Shown one piece after another: positions 63,401 to 64,000 of a stretch of DNA of 64,000 bases. The notes beneath the pieces were generated by a model. That model saw only the letters and a program-made list of their open reading frames with translations. It was not told the origin of the DNA and did no database searches. The position numbers and the translations under genes were made by a program. The first letter of the stretch is position 1; every line of letters begins with the position of its first letter. The DNA is from Aspidapion aeneum (lineage: Eukaryota; Arthropoda; Insecta; Coleoptera; Brentidae), in assembly GCA_963576565.1 (NCBI GenBank), contig OY755042.1:112273314-112337313 (forward strand), in the 5' to 3' direction.

Positions 63401-64000
63401 TTTTTATTTACAAAATATTAGAATGTCTGTTTTTTATTTCAGCTGAAACAACAACCATCCTGCAAGAACCGGAGGCTGAAACCACTGCACCGACTGTAGA
63501 ACCTACACAACCTAAGGTCTCCACCGAAAAACAGGAATCGCCCGATACTACCGAGATACAACAACCAGAAACCACTGCGCCACCAAAAGAACTTGAACCA
63601 TCAAAGACACGTAAAGAAAGTACCACGATTTCCTCAGATCAAGAGAAACAACTTGAAGAAGGCGAAAAAACTGAACCGCCCATTGAGCGTATTGGTGTTG
63701 TTACAGAATCACCAGAAAGTGAAACCAAAGTGCCCGAGACAGAGGTAACGGAGCCCTCTAAGATCTACTTGCCTGTTACCGAAAAGGTTGAAGAATCTTC
63801 ACCTGAAAGTACCCAACATCCTGAAATAAGTAGTGAGTCTTCGGGTGCTGAGAAAATTGAACCTTCTGTGACGGAGGTAAAAGATAAAACAGAAATGGAA
63901 GGAGTGACAGAAATAACTGCTCAATATCCAGAAACTACAATTGGTTCCAAGCTTCAATCAGTTATGCCACCAGGGGAATTACCTGGCACAACTCAACATC
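18043..64000 (+). CDS. Tnc: Tenectin (gene-level entry; CDS continues beyond the window)
   Basis: Secreted extracellular-matrix mucin. In insects tenectin lines epithelial lumens and cuticle-forming ducts and acts as an integrin ligand. The joined coding exons are 18043-18136, 56841-56885, 57911-58120, 58663-58914, 60121-63330 and 63443-64000+. Every junction is GT-AG, every intron is phase 1, and the joined frame stays open for about 1456 codons. Order: signal peptide, short acidic linker, VWFC1, VWFC2, Thr run, VWFC3, a roughly 900-residue Glu/Thr/Pro-rich mucin region, VWFC4, then more mucin sequence. Each VWFC has ten cysteines with the C..CxxCxC...CC...C pattern (VWFC4 has CxxxCxC). No RGD appears in the part visible here. 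The name rests on domain order and on the first VWFC (GCYYNF...CLNCTCHNKMLMC), which I recognise as the insect tenectin type. Another VWFC mucin is the main alternative. Confidence 0.88.
18140..19139. other. Intron DNA, nothing recognised
   Basis: AT-rich. The 85- and 73-codon frames here are read-through of the signal exon and chance. Confidence 0.45.
19140..19650 (+). mobile_element. LINE fragment related to the (TA)n-tailed family
   Basis: Broken frames give RT blocks NNYRDISVTS, EEQGGFRAGRSCSDN, KAINELYKGSKSKIKI and KGLKQGCYIS in the right order. There are several stops and a frameshift near 19366-19380. Diverged from the copies at 21447 and 43263. Confidence 0.75.
19651..21263. other. 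Intron DNA with one small MITE
   Basis: Apart from the MITE at 20007-20205 I see only AT-rich sequence. A short block near 20215-20250 resembles a dispersed insect repeat (GGGGTTACTTTGTCAAC). Confidence 0.4.
20007..20205. repeat. 199-bp MITE
   Basis: CCCACTTTTTTAATGT at 20007-20022 is exactly inverted at 20190-20205. The target duplication is not clear. Confidence 0.6.
21264..21446 (+). mobile_element. RTE-1 LINE, left part of a split copy
   Basis: Matches 4384-4560. Interrupted at 21447 by an antisense LINE and resumes at 22582. Confidence 0.8.
21447..22581 (-). mobile_element. (TA)n-tailed LINE, 5'-truncated, 13-bp target duplication
   Basis: AAACTCAGAACTA stands at 21434-21446 and 22582-22594, in the middle of RTE-1 sequence. 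The element's 3' end is at the left with a (TA)n tail (about 21446-21471). It encodes the 3' half of an RT: LLYVDLRKAYDSIP (motif A), KGFQVNK, GCCISPTLFK, an intact FADD box at about 22230, EYKYLGLKIT, and a C-terminal tail ending GRRKRGRPRRSWREGI. Only two or three stops interrupt it, so it is relatively young. Confidence 0.9.
21641..22324 (-). pseudogene. RT palm/thumb open frame of the (TA)n-tailed LINE
   Basis: 227 codons without interruption. FADD lies near residues 29-32, EYKYLGLKI near 91, then TYGSEVW, the RRAAGKPKRERVTNQRIREIM helix and the KQLVWYGHVQRM motif. A stop at about 21639 separates it from the basic C-terminal tail. It would be part of an endonuclease-RT polyprotein, but the endonuclease is missing. 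Confidence 0.8.
22582..23397 (+). mobile_element. RTE-1 LINE, right part of the split copy
   Basis: Resumes at the duplicated target and runs through NNKSPGKD, KEQAGFRKGFSTVD and the palm (LTYGDDIAIITDDKEELIKMLE; the YADD tyrosine-alanine pair reads Y-G). Truncated at about 23397. Multiple stops. Confidence 0.8.
23498..24114. mobile_element. 617-bp giant foldback MITE, 8-bp target duplication
   Basis: TTGTACGG stands at 23490-23497 and 24115-24122. The ends TAGGGTGGATCGAAAAATG and its inverse lead into arms of about 250 bp (23498-23745 against 23865-24114) that pair with few mismatches around a spacer of about 120 bp. Non-coding. Any transcript would be a long hairpin. Confidence 0.88.
24123..24554. 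other. Intron DNA, nothing recognised
   Basis: No supported feature. Confidence 0.4.
24555..25475 (+). mobile_element. RTE-1 LINE copy with internal deletion
   Basis: The N-terminal RT part (24575-25045) is joined directly to the C-terminal part (from about 25060), with loss of the palm. The terminal 85 codons (25218-25475) are open: KLKWKFAGHNIRQRDDRWNKF, then RGRPRMRWANDLKKHAG. The 3' tail is a decayed (ATAG)n. Confidence 0.8.
25476..26409. other. Intron DNA, nothing recognised
   Basis: AT-rich, no supported feature. Confidence 0.4.
26410..27140. repeat. Three degenerate tandem copies of a roughly 240-bp unit
   Basis: Each unit carries CTTCTAAAGAAAA (or a variant), GTGCTTAAAAAAATCTTT-like sequence and a TGTGATAAAGAGGCAGA-like block, at about 26470, 26710 and 26960. 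Non-coding; one unit gives a chance 67-codon frame. Confidence 0.55.
27141..27824. other. Intron DNA, nothing recognised
   Basis: No supported feature. A short AGGTTAGGTTAAGTTAGGT run lies near 27738. Confidence 0.35.
27825..27950 (-). mobile_element. LINE C-terminal zinc-knuckle scrap
   Basis: The minus strand reads CRIYRNQDEPESIRHLLCEC followed by SGPDLRYFQDLEELR and a stop. This is the C..(C)..HLLCEC pattern at the end of RNase H-bearing LINE ORF2 proteins. Confidence 0.5.
28362..28790. repeat. Direct duplication of about 140 bp
   Basis: 28362-28505 and 28644-28785 share GTCAATATTTGGTTTTCCAGGCATTCTTGTGCTG-type sequence. The second half recurs once more near 29170-29240. Confidence 0.65.
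28830..29150 (+). mobile_element. LINE C-terminal fragment
   Basis: Broken frame with AYRRMLKICWMDR, LEFFGHILRNEKYRFLKIII and GRRRILWLNDLRN, the typical order of an RTE/CR1-style ORF2 tail. Stops interrupt it. Confidence 0.65.
29428..29708. repeat. Tandem duplication, 142-bp period
   Basis: 29428-29569 is repeated at 29570-29708 with few differences (GATACATGCAAGTCTAATAT... to ...CCCTGCCCTCGACAA). It may be the 3' UTR of a LINE whose tail continues past the P-like element at 32840. Confidence 0.8.
30133..31739. mobile_element. TA-flanked non-autonomous element nested in P-like copy 1
   Basis: TAGTCTTTGCAATA at the left is inverted at 13 of 14 positions at the right end (TATTGCAAGGACTA). TA borders lie at 30131-30132 and 31740-31741. 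P-like copy 2 has the empty site (about 53030). The 1.6-kb interior is AT-rich with no transposase. Tc1/mariner-like by target site. Confidence 0.8.
31775..32420 (-). pseudogene. THAP9/P-like transposase fragment (copy 1)
   Basis: Two frames (32014-32358 and 31775-32020), joined with a frameshift at about 32020, give a middle region of a P-superfamily transposase: a helical N-terminal part, then FLIEQLGLLKRSPENRRYCGY and TLMLASSLFIQSSSAY. The latter matches the ENRRYS...LA..L...SPSAY block of THAP9. The THAP zinc finger, GTP-binding insert and DDE core are absent. Non-functional. Confidence 0.7.
32828..32895 (+). mobile_element. 3' end of a LINE related to the one at 3161
   Basis: TGCCTAGTCGC...CTCCCCACTACTACCTACTAC matches the reverse complement of 3175-3230, including a (CTA)n-like tail. 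The P-like element appears to have inserted just upstream. Confidence 0.5.
32896..33288. other. Intron DNA, nothing recognised
   Basis: No supported feature. Confidence 0.4.
33289..35202. repeat. Satellite array, about 11 x 169 bp, dimeric
   Basis: CTCGGTGCTTTT recurs at 33524, 33692, 33862 (A variant), 34031, 34200, 34368, 34537, 34705, 34874 and 35043, giving periods of 168-170 bp. A diverged first copy is at about 33360. Units alternate: one type has TTTGGCC after the GAATTTTCAAA block and the other has TTTCGCC, so the evolving unit is about 338 bp. No open frame. Confidence 0.95.
35404..35445. repeat. hAT-like terminus
   Basis: CAGTGGCGTAGCGTGGGGG followed by a C-run is the usual end of hAT MITEs. 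No partner end found. Confidence 0.45.
35539..36103. repeat. Direct duplication of about 180 bp
   Basis: 35539-35721 and 35925-36103 align throughout (GGCACAAAAAACAGTATT... to ...AAACTCACC). Each contains the start of the zinc-finger exon in the minus direction plus upstream intron-like sequence. Confidence 0.8.
35725..35988 (-). pseudogene. Zinc-finger exon-like fragment (CxxC...HxxxxxH)
   Basis: The minus strand has a splice acceptor-like TTTTAG just before 35988, then about 85 codons to a TAA at 35727: ALENKLKNLMQPEYCFLCPA, then KYHYESKRHSESVGNWFRNE and a lysine-rich tail. CFLC plus HYESKRH fits a matrin-type or U1-like C2H2 finger. One base too many near 35900 breaks the frame between the Cys and His halves. 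The host gene was not identified. A second partial copy (35539-35610) lies beside it. Confidence 0.45.
36371..37760. other. Intron DNA, little recognised
   Basis: A decayed RTE-1 3' end (CTATCTATTTAGCTTTCTTC, then GATCCATCTTTAG) lies at about 36945-36990 on the minus strand. The frame at 37294-37611 has no recognisable motif. Confidence 0.35.
37765..38215. repeat. Four degenerate tandem copies, about 115-140 bp
   Basis: TTCCTATAGTTTTA...CTATCAG...CTCTCTAGCG...TGGAAGT recurs from 37765, 37891, 38032 and 38147. Followed by GAGTGAGTGAGTTAGTGAGT at about 38241. Confidence 0.7.
38270..38883. other. Intron DNA, nothing recognised
   Basis: No supported gene or bounded repeat. Confidence 0.35.
38886..39081. 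mobile_element. PIF/Harbinger-like MITE 1
   Basis: Ends GCGCCGGTAC...ACGCGTTTTTCTGCAGCGCG are inverted at the right. Bordered by TAA on both sides. About 196 bp, GC-rich, non-coding. Confidence 0.7.
39085..39700. mobile_element. PIF/Harbinger-like MITE 2, abutting MITE 1
   Basis: Shares the TAA junction with MITE 1. Ends GCGCCGGTACACCTACGCG and CGCGTGTGTGTACCGGCGC, with TAA at the right border. Inside are a (CTAA/CTAT)n run (39175-39200) and three tandem 127-bp units (39219-39545). Confidence 0.7.
39219..39545. repeat. Three tandem 127-bp units inside MITE 2
   Basis: TTTTTGACACAC...CCGATTTGGAT...AAATATCCTCCCACCCC starts at about 39219, 39346 and 39474. The minus frames here are artefacts of the repeat. 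Confidence 0.85.
39700..40040. repeat. Tandem duplication of about 170 bp
   Basis: 39715-39870 and 39890-40035 share GGGAAAAT...CGGGAAATCGTGTTTCG...GCAATGGCATCA...GAATACCGTGCT. The + frames across it are chance. Confidence 0.75.
40200..41150 (-). mobile_element. CR1/jockey-like LINE 3' fragment
   Basis: Minus strand, 5'-truncated. A 165-codon open frame at 40581-41078 encodes IKYLGIIFDRHMKWDLQI, then SYGILGWGGV and the C-terminal helices. The 3' UTR ends in a (TTGAATT)n-like run at about 40210-40230. Confidence 0.8.
40581..41078 (-). pseudogene. LINE RT C-terminal frame
   Basis: 165 codons: the RT thumb start (KYLGIIFD), a connection segment and the C-terminal region (YLSLVQSHLSYGILGWGG...KWFLKLIYGKRRTYPS). 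No catalytic box remains because the 5' part is missing. Confidence 0.75.
41716..41783. repeat. GGACAATTCGCCGC minisatellite
   Basis: Four imperfect copies of a 14-17-bp unit. Confidence 0.75.
41953..42560. repeat. Five tandem 117-119-bp units
   Basis: AAAATGGCGGATCC or a variant begins units at 41953, 42071, 42190, 42307, 42425 and a partial at 42544. Each unit also has CCCATTTATGAACCGATATG. Short + frames here are repeat artefacts. Confidence 0.9.
42555..42725. mobile_element. MITE fragment followed by an RTE-1 scrap
   Basis: 42555-42668 matches the interior of the MITE at 58352 (CCCCCCAAGCCT...CATCATGAGGCT). 42666-42725 matches the minus-strand RTE-1 tail (GGCAAATTTCCATTTTAATT). Confidence 0.6.
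42726..43240. other. Intron DNA, nothing recognised
   Basis: AT-rich, with a small hairpin (TTGCCTTTCGGCAA) near 42986. Confidence 0.35.
43263..44256 (+). mobile_element. (TA)n-tailed LINE, 5'-truncated, inside the piggyBac-like MITE
   Basis: AGGACGGCAAC (about 43252-43262) and AGGACGGCTAAC (about 44257-44268) are the target duplications. Frames 43223-43513 and 43480-44229 give the RT from ELYRNSKAKVKIKAKL to the basic tail GRRKRGRPRRSWREG. A short deletion near 43483 removes the catalytic FADD box and shifts the frame. The tail is (TA)n. Confidence 0.88.
43480..44229 (+). pseudogene. RT thumb and C-terminal frame of the (TA)n-tailed LINE
   Basis: 249 uninterrupted codons starting just after the lost FADD box. 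Blocks: EVNINKTEYMCIG, CDEYKYLGLKIT, KLIYNTIVKSIITYGSEIW, RRAAGKSKRERVTNQRIREI, LVWYGHVQRMDDRRLP, then a basic tail. It cannot encode an active polymerase. Confidence 0.8.
44327..44694. repeat. Four palindromic 15-mers in the MITE
   Basis: ACGCATATATGCGTC at 44327-44341, ACGCAAATATGCGTC at 44542-44556, ACGCACTGATGCGTC at 44586-44600 and ACGCACATGTGCGTC at 44680-44694. Confidence 0.9.
44717..45169. other. Intron DNA, nothing recognised
   Basis: AT-rich, no supported feature. Confidence 0.4.
45170..46170. repeat. Dispersed repeat B, copy 1
   Basis: About 1 kb, non-coding. Aligns with 46983-47890 from GAACCACAACAAAAATGACG through GGGCCGCTTCATTAGCTCAC to TTGTTGGCCTTGC. Confidence 0.75.
46525..46745. 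repeat. Dispersed repeat B, partial copy
   Basis: Matches 45293-45500 (GCTATCAAAACGGA...GACGGTTCATGAATATTTG). Confidence 0.7.
46840..46981. mobile_element. Right end of the element family at 12621
   Basis: Matches about 13700-13842, including the terminal CAACCTATCCTCTACAGACC followed by TTG. No left end found. It directly abuts repeat B copy 2. Confidence 0.75.
46983..47890. repeat. Dispersed repeat B, copy 2
   Basis: Direct-oriented duplicate of 45170-46170 with small indels. Confidence 0.75.
47891..48819. other. Intron DNA, nothing recognised
   Basis: No supported gene. Short frames have no motif. Confidence 0.35.
48820..49350 (+). mobile_element. Jockey-type LINE 3' end (copy c)
   Basis: Matches 6780-7317 from TTACTGCTTTATAGACAAAT to the AATAAA/A-run end. 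Contains only the last part of ORF2, with stops. Confidence 0.85.
49351..50235. other. Intron DNA, nothing recognised
   Basis: No supported feature. Confidence 0.4.
50236..50850 (-). pseudogene. Inverted, decayed copy of the tenectin mucin exon
   Basis: The reverse complement aligns with tenectin exon 5 from about 60470 to 61160: IPLVKQRPTTK..., LIETRKQTEP, GTKETELEILEKQG, EKTETTETKLPPKK, KKANNLNKN in the shifted frame, and TTELPEFP. A 1-base deletion near the TRKQTEP block and an in-frame TAA after KPSEEK destroy the frame. The copy has one 18-residue EKTETI unit where the exon has three, and carries about 36 extra bases after LEKQG. It ends abruptly at both sides, with no splice sites or VWFC sequence. 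It sits antisense within tenectin intron 1, so the primary transcript would contain both complementary strands. Confidence 0.92.
50851..51506. other. Intron DNA, nothing recognised
   Basis: AT-rich. No supported feature. Confidence 0.4.
51509..52146 (+). mobile_element. pogo/Tigger-like element, internally deleted, TA target
   Basis: TA at 51507-51508 and 52147-52148. Inverted ends CAGTGAAACCTATCTTTGCG and, at the right, AGGAGGTTTCACTG. Inside, near the right end, is the start of a transposase: MAPSKK..., then in another frame SEKEHLSGQKIAAKFNIGKT followed by QAAKIVNK, the CENP-B/pogo N-terminal helix-turn-helix. The catalytic domain is missing. Confidence 0.85.
51896..52060 (+). pseudogene. 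pogo-type helix-turn-helix fragment
   Basis: Begins ATGGCGCCTAGTAAAAAA. A TGA and a frameshift lie between the start and the helix-turn-helix block (FNIGKTQAAKIVN). The family binds its own terminal repeats with this domain. This is only a relic. Confidence 0.65.
52259..53694 (-). mobile_element. P/THAP9-like DNA transposon, copy 2, 8-bp target duplication
   Basis: CTGAATAC stands at 52251-52258 and 53695-53702. Termini as in copy 1 (CGCAGCC...GGCTGCG). 1436 bp. A stretch at about 53379-53503, absent from copy 1, ends in a 12-bp-stem hairpin whose arms repeat the element's own tip (CGCAGCCCAC). Confidence 0.9.
52620..53335 (-). pseudogene. THAP9/P-like transposase fragment (copy 2)
   Basis: In order on the minus strand: FLIEQLGLLKR, ENRRYCGYTLMLASSLFIQS, SSAYTSIYNSKIICLSHPRN, then VVNLHFNEIFIK (where an acidic catalytic residue would be expected, N is seen), a stop, and a C-terminal tail with CFCGEKLLSKLEK. 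The GTP-binding and most of the catalytic core are deleted. A few stops otherwise. Confidence 0.72.
53703..54323. other. Intron DNA, nothing firm
   Basis: A GGGGCAAAATGGGATA block (about 54032) is of the type seen in dispersed insect repeats. No gene. Confidence 0.35.
54339..55004 (-). mobile_element. (TA)n-tailed LINE, 5'-truncated, 15-bp target duplication
   Basis: ACCAAGATTAAAATA stands at 54324-54338 and 55005-55019. The 3' end is at the left with a short (TA)n tail. It encodes the RT thumb and basic tail (54355-54618 open), with a stop at about 54620 and a small deletion near 54903 that removes part of the KYLGLKIT block. Confidence 0.9.
55020..55735. other. Intron DNA, nothing recognised
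   Basis: No supported feature. Confidence 0.4.
55739..56711. mobile_element. MITE with 52-bp inverted ends, split by a jockey LINE
   Basis: 55741-55793 (AATAACCCATATAGAGGAGC...ATTGAGGGGCAGA) is inverted at about 56658-56711 with few mismatches. The LINE at 55800-56628 lies between the arms. It ends about 130 bp before tenectin exon 2. Confidence 0.8.
55800..56628 (-). mobile_element. Jockey-type LINE, 5'-truncated (copy d)
   Basis: Reverse complement of about 6480-7317. T-run (tail) at 55792-55801. The C-terminal frames 56168-56437 and 55993-56226 are nearly intact but shifted. Confidence 0.88.
56841..56885 (+). CDS. Tnc: Tenectin 45-bp exon
   Basis: Acceptor TTTGTTTCAG, donor GTAAG at 56886. 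With one base from each side it encodes APGISEETTEIEYYP, an acidic linker between the signal peptide and VWFC1. Phase 1 at both ends and a multiple of three, so it could be skipped without frame loss. The exon is short, but the frame continuity and splice sites are exact. Confidence 0.8.
56935..57045. repeat. GGGAAATAC minisatellite
   Basis: About ten imperfect copies of a roughly 10-11-bp unit. Confidence 0.75.
57140..57885. repeat. Five tandem units of 140-168 bp with internal palindrome
   Basis: GGATAATTTG begins units at 57149, 57312, 57452, 57620 and 57785. Each unit continues TTAGTCGTTAATTAGTTGTG and then a palindromic GGTGCTTCGCTAACTTCAT block. The palindrome is perfect over 38 bp at 57227-57264, nearly perfect at about 57700-57737 and decayed in the others. 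Confidence 0.9.
57911..58120 (+). CDS. Tnc: Tenectin exon: VWFC domain 1
   Basis: Seventy residues, almost entirely one VWFC module. Ten cysteines: GCYY, CLNCTC, LMC, VCP, DC, QCCP, TC. VWFC modules bind extracellular ligands (BMPs, integrins or other matrix proteins, depending on the family). Acceptor TTTTCAG, donor GTAAGC at 58121, phase 1 at both ends. This module is the one that points most clearly to tenectin. Confidence 0.9.
58121..58662 (+). other. Tenectin intron 3, with a MITE
   Basis: 542 bp. The MITE at 58352-58533 has ends GGGCGCACCCAGGGGG and CCTGGGTGCGCCACTG, C/G-runs and a hAT-like look. A relative is at 42555. Confidence 0.8.
58352..58533. mobile_element. MITE in tenectin intron 3
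   Basis: About 182 bp. The inverted ends match over about 12 bp. The flanking T-rich 8-mers are similar but not identical, so the target duplication is unproven. Confidence 0.65.
58663..58914 (+). CDS. Tnc: Tenectin exon: VWFC domain 2
   Basis: 84 residues. A Ser/Thr-rich linker (VPVQLVTSTVSSTDLG) is followed by a ten-cysteine VWFC: GCSIDG, CELCYC, TAC, QEC, DGC, VCCP, NC. Donor GTAAGT at 58915. The frame continues about 16 codons into the intron by chance. Phase 1 at both ends. Confidence 0.9.
58915..60120 (+). other. Tenectin intron 4
   Basis: 1.2 kb, AT-rich, nothing recognised. The acceptor is TTTCTTTTCTTGCAG. Confidence 0.75.
60121..63330 (+). CDS. Tnc: Tenectin large mucin exon with VWFC domains 3 and 4
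   Basis: 1070 residues, entered in phase 1 and left at GTGAGT (63331) in phase 1. Order: HPDYLEGP, a Thr run, VWFC3 (60225-60422, ten Cys), a roughly 900-residue region dominated by Glu, Pro, Thr, Lys and Ser, and VWFC4 (63141-63329, ten Cys with CHTFCKC). Inside the low-complexity part are an 18-residue EKTETI unit in three copies (60681-60842) and a 38-39-residue unit with CGEQGCARP in three copies (61587-61931). The many Thr/Ser next to Pro suggest dense O-glycosylation, while the high Glu content makes it unusually acidic for a mucin. It has no initiation codon of its own. Confidence 0.92.
60681..60842 (+). repeat. Three 54-bp coding repeats (18 residues)
   Basis: Consensus TEKTETIETEQPPKEAEP. 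The antisense copy at 50236-50850 has a single unit. Confidence 0.9.
61587..61931 (+). repeat. Three 114-117-bp coding repeats with CGEQGCARP
   Basis: Units start at 61587, 61701 and 61818. Each reads IIPEECGEQGCARP, a variable dipeptide, KP.STEQAQGVTE and KPEE. A diverged fourth Cys pair (VCTSETECAPV) is near 62659. Confidence 0.92.
63331..63442 (+). other. Tenectin intron 5 (112 bp)
   Basis: GTGAGT donor and TTTTTTATTTCAG acceptor. In-frame stops lie within it (TAA at 63377), which supports its being spliced out. Confidence 0.85.
63443..64000 (+). CDS. Tnc: Tenectin next mucin exon, open at the window end
   Basis: Continues in phase 1 (AETTTILQEPEAETTAPTVE...) for 186 codons without a stop to the last base. 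Thr/Glu/Pro-rich like the previous exon, with no cysteine in the visible part. Further VWFC modules and the stop codon are expected to the right. Confidence 0.88.

Noticed and set aside
1..64000. tRNA, rRNA or snRNA genes
   Set aside because: I looked for box-like and cloverleaf patterns and conserved rRNA words and found none I could support. A covariance search would be needed to be sure.

Overview
This window looks like part of a large, repeat-rich insect genome, most likely a beetle. The basis is one multi-exon animal gene with small, cleanly spliced, phase-1 VWFC exons, set in AT-rich DNA full of insect-type non-LTR retrotransposons, hAT, P-like, pogo-like and piggyBac-like elements, MITEs and satellite. 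I see no bacterial operon structure, tRNA, rRNA or CRISPR array. The species was not determined.

The only clear host gene is tenectin, an extracellular-matrix mucin with von Willebrand factor type C (VWFC) modules. It lies on the + strand and runs off the right edge. A signal-peptide exon lies at 18035-18136, followed by a 38.7-kb first intron, a 45-bp exon at 56841-56885, VWFC exons at 57911-58120 and 58663-58914, a 3.2-kb mucin exon at 60121-63330 (VWFC at each end) and an open exon from 63443 to the window end. All five introns read here are phase 1, and the joined frame is open for about 1456 codons.

Layout. 1-18034: intergenic DNA (or upstream, 5'UTR-intron sequence) made of nested transposon fossils: jockey-like and RTE-like LINEs, an RNase H-bearing LINE with a 14-bp target duplication, a ZMYM1/hAT element split by a jockey insertion, and several MITEs with readable target duplications. 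18137-56840: tenectin intron 1, holding more LINEs, two P/THAP9-like elements with 8-bp target duplications, a 1.9-kb satellite of 169-bp units arranged as dimers, a 117-119-bp tandem array, a TTAA-flanked piggyBac-like MITE split by a LINE, a pogo-like element, and near the 3' end an inverted, decayed copy of tenectin's own mucin exon (50236-50850). 56886-60120: short introns, one with a minisatellite whose units carry a palindrome of up to 38 bp. 60121-64000: the mucin exons.

The most interesting signals are the antisense tenectin exon copy inside tenectin's own intron, which could give a pre-mRNA able to fold into a long hairpin; the three Cys-containing 38-39-residue repeats in the mucin domain; the dimeric satellite; and a piggyBac-like MITE carrying four copies of a palindromic 15-mer. 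Most other open frames are shadows or transposon debris.
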